From positions 1-38,911 of the forward strand of contig JAOAHM010000030.1 of the NCBI GenBank assembly GCA_026415235.1: DNA of 38,911 nt, read 5' to 3'. Shown here one piece after another: positions 35,098 through 38,911 of this stretch. Below the pieces are notes generated by a model. It worked only from the letters and a program-made list of their open reading frames with translations, was not told the DNA's origin and searched no databases. The number at the start of each line of letters is the position of its first letter. Within the stretch, counting starts at the first letter, position 1. The position numbers and the translations under genes were made by a program. This DNA comes from Ignavibacteria bacterium. Lineage in GTDB: Bacteria; Bacteroidota; Ignavibacteria; Ch128b.

Positions 35098-36213
35098 ATG
35101 AGACCAACTTATGCTGAAATAAATCTTTCAAATCTTATTTTCAATTATCATGGGATTGTAAAAAAAGTTGGGCGTAATGTTCAGGTAATGCCAGTTGTTA
35201 AAGCAGATGCTTATGGTCATGGAATGATTAAATGTGTCGAAGCTTTGCTTAGTTCAAATCCTAAGCCAAAATATTTTGGTGTTGCATTAGTTGAAGAAGC
35301 AATCGAGTTGAAAAGAAAATTCCCTGATTCAAATGTACTTGTCTTTGGTAAAATTTATCCTGATGATTTTAATACGATAATTAAGTATAACTTAACACCA
35401 ACTATCTATGACTTCTTCACTTTGAAATCTCTTTCCCTATTCGCAAAAAAGAATGGGACAAAAATTAAATTCCATCTTAAGATCGATACAGGCATGGGAA
35501 GAGTTGGTATTCAGATGAATGAAGTAGAGGATTATGCTTTTTATATCAAGAACGAAAAATCATTACTTCTCGAGGGAATTTATACTCACTTTGCTACTTC
35601 TGATTCAGCAGATAAAAGTTTTGCGAGAGTACAACTTGAAAGATTTCAAAGTGCAATTGAAGTCTTCAAAAGATATTTCAAAAACATTCGTTACATTCAT
35701 GCTGCAAACAGTGGTGCTATATTAGATTTGCCTGACTCATACTTTAATATGGTACGACCAGGTATCTCCCTTTATGGTTATTATCCGTCGAGGGAAACTT
35801 CAGAAAGCATTGAACTTAAACCAGTGATGTCAATCAAAACAAAAATTGCTCATCTAAAATGGGTTGATGAAGGTACAAGCATAAGTTATGGTCGAACTTA
35901 TTTTACTAAGAAGAAAACTCAAATTGCTACATTGCCTATTGGTTATGCTGATGGTTATAATCGTTTGCTTTCGAACAAAGGAAAAGTTATTTATCAAAAT
36001 AAATTGTATGATGTAGTCGGAAGAGTTACGATGGATCAGATAATGGTTGATTTCGATGAAGATGAAATTAATGTCAATAACGAAGTGATTGTGCTTGGTT
36101 CTGCAGAAAATGTTAAATTTGATGCAGATGATATTTCTCAAATAATTAATACAATACCTTACGAAGTTTGTACATCAATATCAAAAAGAGTAAAAAGAAA
36201 GTTTGTCTACTAA
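35098..36213 (+). CDS. alr: Alanine racemase
   Basis: The protein has 371 residues. Alr is a PLP enzyme that interconverts L- and D-alanine for peptidoglycan. The PLP lysine is K35 in MPVVKADAYGHG. KIDTGMGRVG and HAANSGAILDL line the PLP barrel. MVRPGISLYGYYPS follows, and the C-terminal domain has the catalytic Tyr in TSISYGRTY, the LPIGYADGYNRLLSNKG block and MDQIMVDF. All key residues are present. No Shine-Dalgarno sequence precedes the ATG. It is the first gene of a plus-strand run, and the following gene overlaps its end by 11 bases. Confidence 0.97.
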   Translation: MRPTYAEINLSNLIFNYHGIVKKVGRNVQVMPVVKADAYGHGMIKCVEALLSSNPKPKYFGVALVEEAIELKRKFPDSNVLVFGKIYPDDFNTIIKYNLTPTIYDFFTLKSLSLFAKKNGTKIKFHLKIDTGMGRVGIQMNEVEDYAFYIKNEKSLLLEGIYTHFATSDSADKSFARVQLERFQSAIEVFKRYFKNIRYIHAANSGAILDLPDSYFNMVRPGISLYGYYPSRETSESIELKPVMSIKTKIAHLKWVDEGTSISYGRTYFTKKKTQIATLPIGYADGYNRLLSNKGKVIYQNKLYDVVGRVTMDQIMVDFDEDEINVNNEVIVLGSAENVKFDADDISQIINTIPYEVCTSISKRVKRKFVY

Positions 36214-37606
36214 ATTGGATTTCGTAAAATTTTACATCGTACAGCTTGTAAAGAACGCAGCATCTCGTATTAGATTAATAGATAAAGAAAAGGAAAAACT
36301 ACTTTCAAAATTAGTAGCTCGAATAGAGAATAGTCAGGAGCTCTTTCCCGATTTGAAGATGATGGAAAGAGTTGTAGAACTTGAAGAAACCGCAACCAAA
36401 CTCATTTCCATCTATAGGAGATTAAATAAGTCTCACATTGATTTAGAAAAGATTAGTTACCAATTCACAAGCGATAGAGATGCAATTCAATCAACATTAA
36501 GAAGATTTCTTCAAGGAAATTTTCGTAATGGAATCGTACATAAAAAACGACCTAAGATTGTATTCGATGATACCACACTTACAATATATGAACTTAAAGA
36601 ACCTGAACCTGAGCCAGAAGATCAAACAATTCCTAGTCCCGACAAACCACGAGTAGATTTATTTGAATTCTTAAAAACAAAGGATGAAGAAATTATTTCC
36701 GTAAAAGAAAAAGAAGTTCTCGATGAAACTGAAACAGAAGAAAAAGATAACATTACCGTTCGAACTCCCGTTGATGAACAAATTGAAGAGAATGAAGAAA
36801 TCAATCAAATTGAAATTGATGACAAATTAGCTACACAAAAATTGCCAAAATCTGACAAATCAGAAGAAAAAGAAAAATTTGAAGAAGAGTTGATGTTGCC
36901 GTTGGAATTTGATTGGGATTTGAAGAATGATAAATCTTCAGAAGATCAAGTTTCATCTGATGAGGTATCTAAAAATCTTTCAAGTGAGAATTTAAGTGAG
37001 GTTGATAATTTAAGTTTCAATCAAAATAAAGAAGAAACCAAATCAATCGTAGAAGAAAGTAAAGAAGTAGAAGAAGAATTTGTCCAGAATAAAAATGTAG
37101 TTCAAGAAGAAAATAAAGAAACTGTTGAGAGTTCTTCGTCTGAAGATTTTGAGAATTTAGAGATTCCATCTGAAACAGATTTAACAAAAATTTCTGAAGT
37201 GGTATTTCAGAGTGTAAAAGCTAGTAACGATAATCTCTATCTTGATTTTGAAAAAATGGTTTTAGACAACATTTTGGAAGTTGATGACTACTTGCACAAA
37301 GTTCAAAAAGAAACAATTGATGATGAGACACAACTTAGAATTATCCAAAGAGCATATCGAAGTTATGAGCTTGCAAAAGAATTGCAATTTGAATTGGTTT
37401 CGGAATTGATAAAAGTCTATTGGCTTGCTCTTGTTGCAATAAGAGATAACCGTTTACAACCAACTAAATTAAACGCTGAATTAATTCGAAGCACTTTGAT
37501 TATTTTAGTAACATTAATAAAGCAGCATGAAATTGATTTAGAAAAATTCATGCAAAAACATAATCAACTAAAAGAATTACTCAAATCATTAGAATATGAG
37601 GTTTGA
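36203..37606 (+). CDS. Acidic protein with possible degenerate Hpt-like C-terminal domain
   Basis: The protein has 467 residues from a TTG overlapping alr; another TTG lies four codons in. Residues 1-125 are helical and charged, without a recognised family. Residues 130-330 are a Glu-rich, low-complexity linker that is probably disordered. Residues 343-460 form a helical domain whose pattern resembles a histidine phosphotransfer (Hpt) domain: DETQLRIIQRAYRSYELAKELQ, then LVSELIKVYWLALVAIRDNRL, then KLNAELIRSTLIIL. The phosphoacceptor His position (RAAH in CheA) corresponds to R386 here, so phosphotransfer is not expected. The resemblance is by pattern only. It lies one base before the guanylyltransferase gene. 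Function unknown. Confidence 0.6.
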   Translation: MSTKLDFVKFYIVQLVKNAASRIRLIDKEKEKLLSKLVARIENSQELFPDLKMMERVVELEETATKLISIYRRLNKSHIDLEKISYQFTSDRDAIQSTLRRFLQGNFRNGIVHKKRPKIVFDDTTLTIYELKEPEPEPEDQTIPSPDKPRVDLFEFLKTKDEEIISVKEKEVLDETETEEKDNITVRTPVDEQIEENEEINQIEIDDKLATQKLPKSDKSEEKEKFEEELMLPLEFDWDLKNDKSSEDQVSSDEVSKNLSSENLSEVDNLSFNQNKEETKSIVEESKEVEEEFVQNKNVVQEENKETVESSSSEDFENLEIPSETDLTKISEVVFQSVKASNDNLYLDFEKMVLDNILEVDDYLHKVQKETIDDETQLRIIQRAYRSYELAKELQFELVSELIKVYWLALVAIRDNRLQPTKLNAELIRSTLIILVTLIKQHEIDLEKFMQKHNQLKELLKSLEYEV

Positions 37607-37607
37607 A

Positions 37608-38675
37608 ATGAAAACTTATGCAATCATAATGGCAGGTGGAGTAGGTTCTCGTTTCTGGCCAAGAAGTCGAGAAAAAATGCCAAAGCAATTGTTGAAAATT
37701 TTTGGTGAGAATACAATGATTCAAGATACAGTGAAAAGAATTAGTAAAATCATAAATGATGAAGATATTTTTATAGTTACGAATAAAATTCAAAAAGATG
37801 AGATAAAAAAACAATTGCCACAAATTCCATCAGAAAATATTATCGTTGAACCTTTTGGTAGAAATACTGCTGCATGTATTGGACTTGCTTCTATAATCAT
37901 TCACAATTTTCATCCTGATGCAGTTACAGTAGTACTTCCTGCTGATCATATCATCAGAGATGTTGATGCTTTTGTTGATATAATTCGAAAAGCTATTGAT
38001 TTTGCGTATAAGACAAAAGGATTGGTAACAATTGGAATTCAACCAACTCGGCCCGAAACTGGTTATGGTTACATTCAACGAGAAGAGAAAGAAGTAGAAG
38101 AAAATATATTTAAAGTGAAAACATTTGCCGAGAAACCAAATTATCAAACTGCAGAAAAGTTTATCGAAAGTGGAGATTTCTTGTGGAATTCTGGAATGTT
38201 TATCTGGCGTGCCGATGTTATACTCGATGAAATTAAAAAGCACATGCCCGACTTGTATGAAGGATTAGAAAAATTGCAAAAACATTTAATGAAAGATGAC
38301 TTTCAAAAACAAGTTGAATTGGTTTACGGAATGTTGAGGAGTATTTCGATCGATTATGGTGTGATGGAAAAATCTGATAATGTTTATGTTATACGAAGCA
38401 CCTTTGGTTGGAGTGATGTGGGAAGTTGGGAAGAGGTTTATCAATTAAGTCATAAAGATGATAATGGTAATAGTTTACATGGAAATTGTTTTGTTGATGG
38501 AGTAAAAAATTCTTACATCTATTCGGAAAATAATTTTACTGCAGTTTTAGGTCTTGAAAATGTAATTGTTATTAACACAGACGATGCTCTGCTGGTTGCT
38601 AATCGTACTCATTCACAAGATGTAAGAAAAGTGGTTGATTATCTTAAAATGAAAAAACATAACGAGTACTTATGA
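37608..38675 (+). CDS. manC: Mannose-1-phosphate guanylyltransferase
   Basis: The protein has 355 residues from the ATG at 37608; GAGG seven bases upstream supports it over the ATG four codons earlier, which overlaps the previous stop. It makes GDP-mannose from GTP and mannose-1-phosphate for surface glycans. The nucleotide-binding start is IIMAGGVGSRFWPRSREKMPKQLL. FGRNTAACIGLAS, VLPADHII, FAEKPNYQTAEKF, FLWNSGMFIWR and IDYGVMEKS...TFGWSDVGSWEEVY follow. The C-terminal phosphomannose isomerase domain of bifunctional enzymes is absent, so it is monofunctional. It overlaps the next gene through ATGA. Confidence 0.95.
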   Translation: MKTYAIIMAGGVGSRFWPRSREKMPKQLLKIFGENTMIQDTVKRISKIINDEDIFIVTNKIQKDEIKKQLPQIPSENIIVEPFGRNTAACIGLASIIIHNFHPDAVTVVLPADHIIRDVDAFVDIIRKAIDFAYKTKGLVTIGIQPTRPETGYGYIQREEKEVEENIFKVKTFAEKPNYQTAEKFIESGDFLWNSGMFIWRADVILDEIKKHMPDLYEGLEKLQKHLMKDDFQKQVELVYGMLRSISIDYGVMEKSDNVYVIRSTFGWSDVGSWEEVYQLSHKDDNGNSLHGNCFVDGVKNSYIYSENNFTAVLGLENVIVINTDDALLVANRTHSQDVRKVVDYLKMKKHNEYL

Positions 38676-38911
38676 AAAAATTGATAACTGAAACAGATGT
38701 CTTGAAATTAATTCGGCAGGGCATCAAAGAAATATATATTGATGAGAACTCGCTAATCACTCCAGCAGCCAAAGATGTAATCATTCGTGAAAAAATTGAA
38801 TTGAAAAAATTTAATCCAATTAGTGAGAGCATTGGTAAAGAAAGCGAACAAATTTCAGTAATAGCAATTGGTTCTGACCACACTGGTTATAAATCAAAAC
38901 AAATATTGATT
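38672..38911 (+). CDS. rpiB: Ribose-5-phosphate isomerase B with N-terminal extension, 3' partial
   Basis: The gene starts at an ATG overlapping the previous TGA and runs off the window, so 80 codons are seen. The RpiB core begins at about residue 62 with VIAIGSDHTGYKSKQ, where D69-H70 is the substrate-binding pair of the RpiB/LacAB family. About 60 residues precede it (ITETDVLKLIRQG...YIDENSLITPAAKDVI), an extension not found in ordinary RpiB, which begins with the core strand. The enzyme interconverts ribose-5-phosphate and ribulose-5-phosphate. Only the start of the core is visible, so the identification relies on a short motif. Confidence 0.75.
   Translation, partial: MKKLITETDVLKLIRQGIKEIYIDENSLITPAAKDVIIREKIELKKFNPISESIGKESEQISVIAIGSDHTGYKSKQILI

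Noticed and set aside
37830-38243. 137-codon open frame on the minus strand
   Set aside because: Antisense to the conserved core of the guanylyltransferase gene and without recognisable motifs.
1-38911. CRISPR arrays, insertion sequences, prophage or integrase genes
   Set aside because: No regularly spaced repeats, transposase or recombinase motifs, or phage genes were seen on either strand.

Overview
The window is strongly AT-rich chromosomal DNA, densely coding on both strands. It probably comes from the Ignavibacteria/Chlorobiota-Bacteroidota side of the tree. The main clue is three secreted Asp-box propeller proteins that end in the NYPNPFN-type C-terminal sorting domain of the type IX secretion system (T9SS). 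No rRNA, tRNA, CRISPR array, transposase, integrase or phage gene was seen, so the region reads as core chromosome with lineage-specific proteins in between. The species cannot be named from this sequence.

Layout. 1-2935: a 5'-truncated secreted protein, a decayed fragment of a third sorting domain, and a convergent Ycf48-like secreted protein. 2970-5102 (-): polyphosphate kinase ppk1. 5658-10161 (+): a tightly packed run of a ymdB-type phosphoesterase, folD, deoC with an N-terminal Cys cluster, a HicB-like small protein, a TrmH-type methyltransferase, and a sugar-importer-type ABC ATPase without permeases. 10576-12012 (+): another T9SS propeller protein, closed by a clear intrinsic terminator. 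12098-16968 (+): murA, a membrane-embedded HELAH metallopeptidase with TPR-like repeats, and a tRNA nucleotidyltransferase/HD protein. 16992-22855 (+): a five-gene MacAB-TolC-like export operon with two separate permeases. 22888-30565 (-): a seven-gene operon of macro domain, flotillin-like floA, acidic membrane-anchored protein, UvrD-type helicase, M3-peptidase-like lipoprotein lacking its zinc site, family 2 glycosyltransferase and methyltransferase. 30756-34932 (-): polA and an amino-acid permease. 35098-38911 (+): alr, an acidic protein with a possible degenerate Hpt domain, a mannose-1-phosphate guanylyltransferase, and the start of an rpiB with an N-terminal extension.

How the genes fit together. 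murA and alr belong to peptidoglycan synthesis. The guanylyltransferase, GT2 and methyltransferase point to surface glycan synthesis. DeoC and RpiB belong to (deoxy)ribose phosphate metabolism, and both carry extra N-terminal segments. The MacAB-like operon exports an unknown substrate. The less ordinary items are the catalytically dead-looking M3-like lipoprotein, the TM-peptidase-TPR protein, the FloA neighbour in the position where NfeD might be expected, the pseudo-Hpt candidate, and possible leaderless promoters at murA and alr.

No clearly new multi-gene defence or mobile system could be demonstrated. The best candidates for something undescribed are the macro-floA-acidic protein-helicase-pseudopeptidase operon and the N-terminally extended DeoC/RpiB pair.
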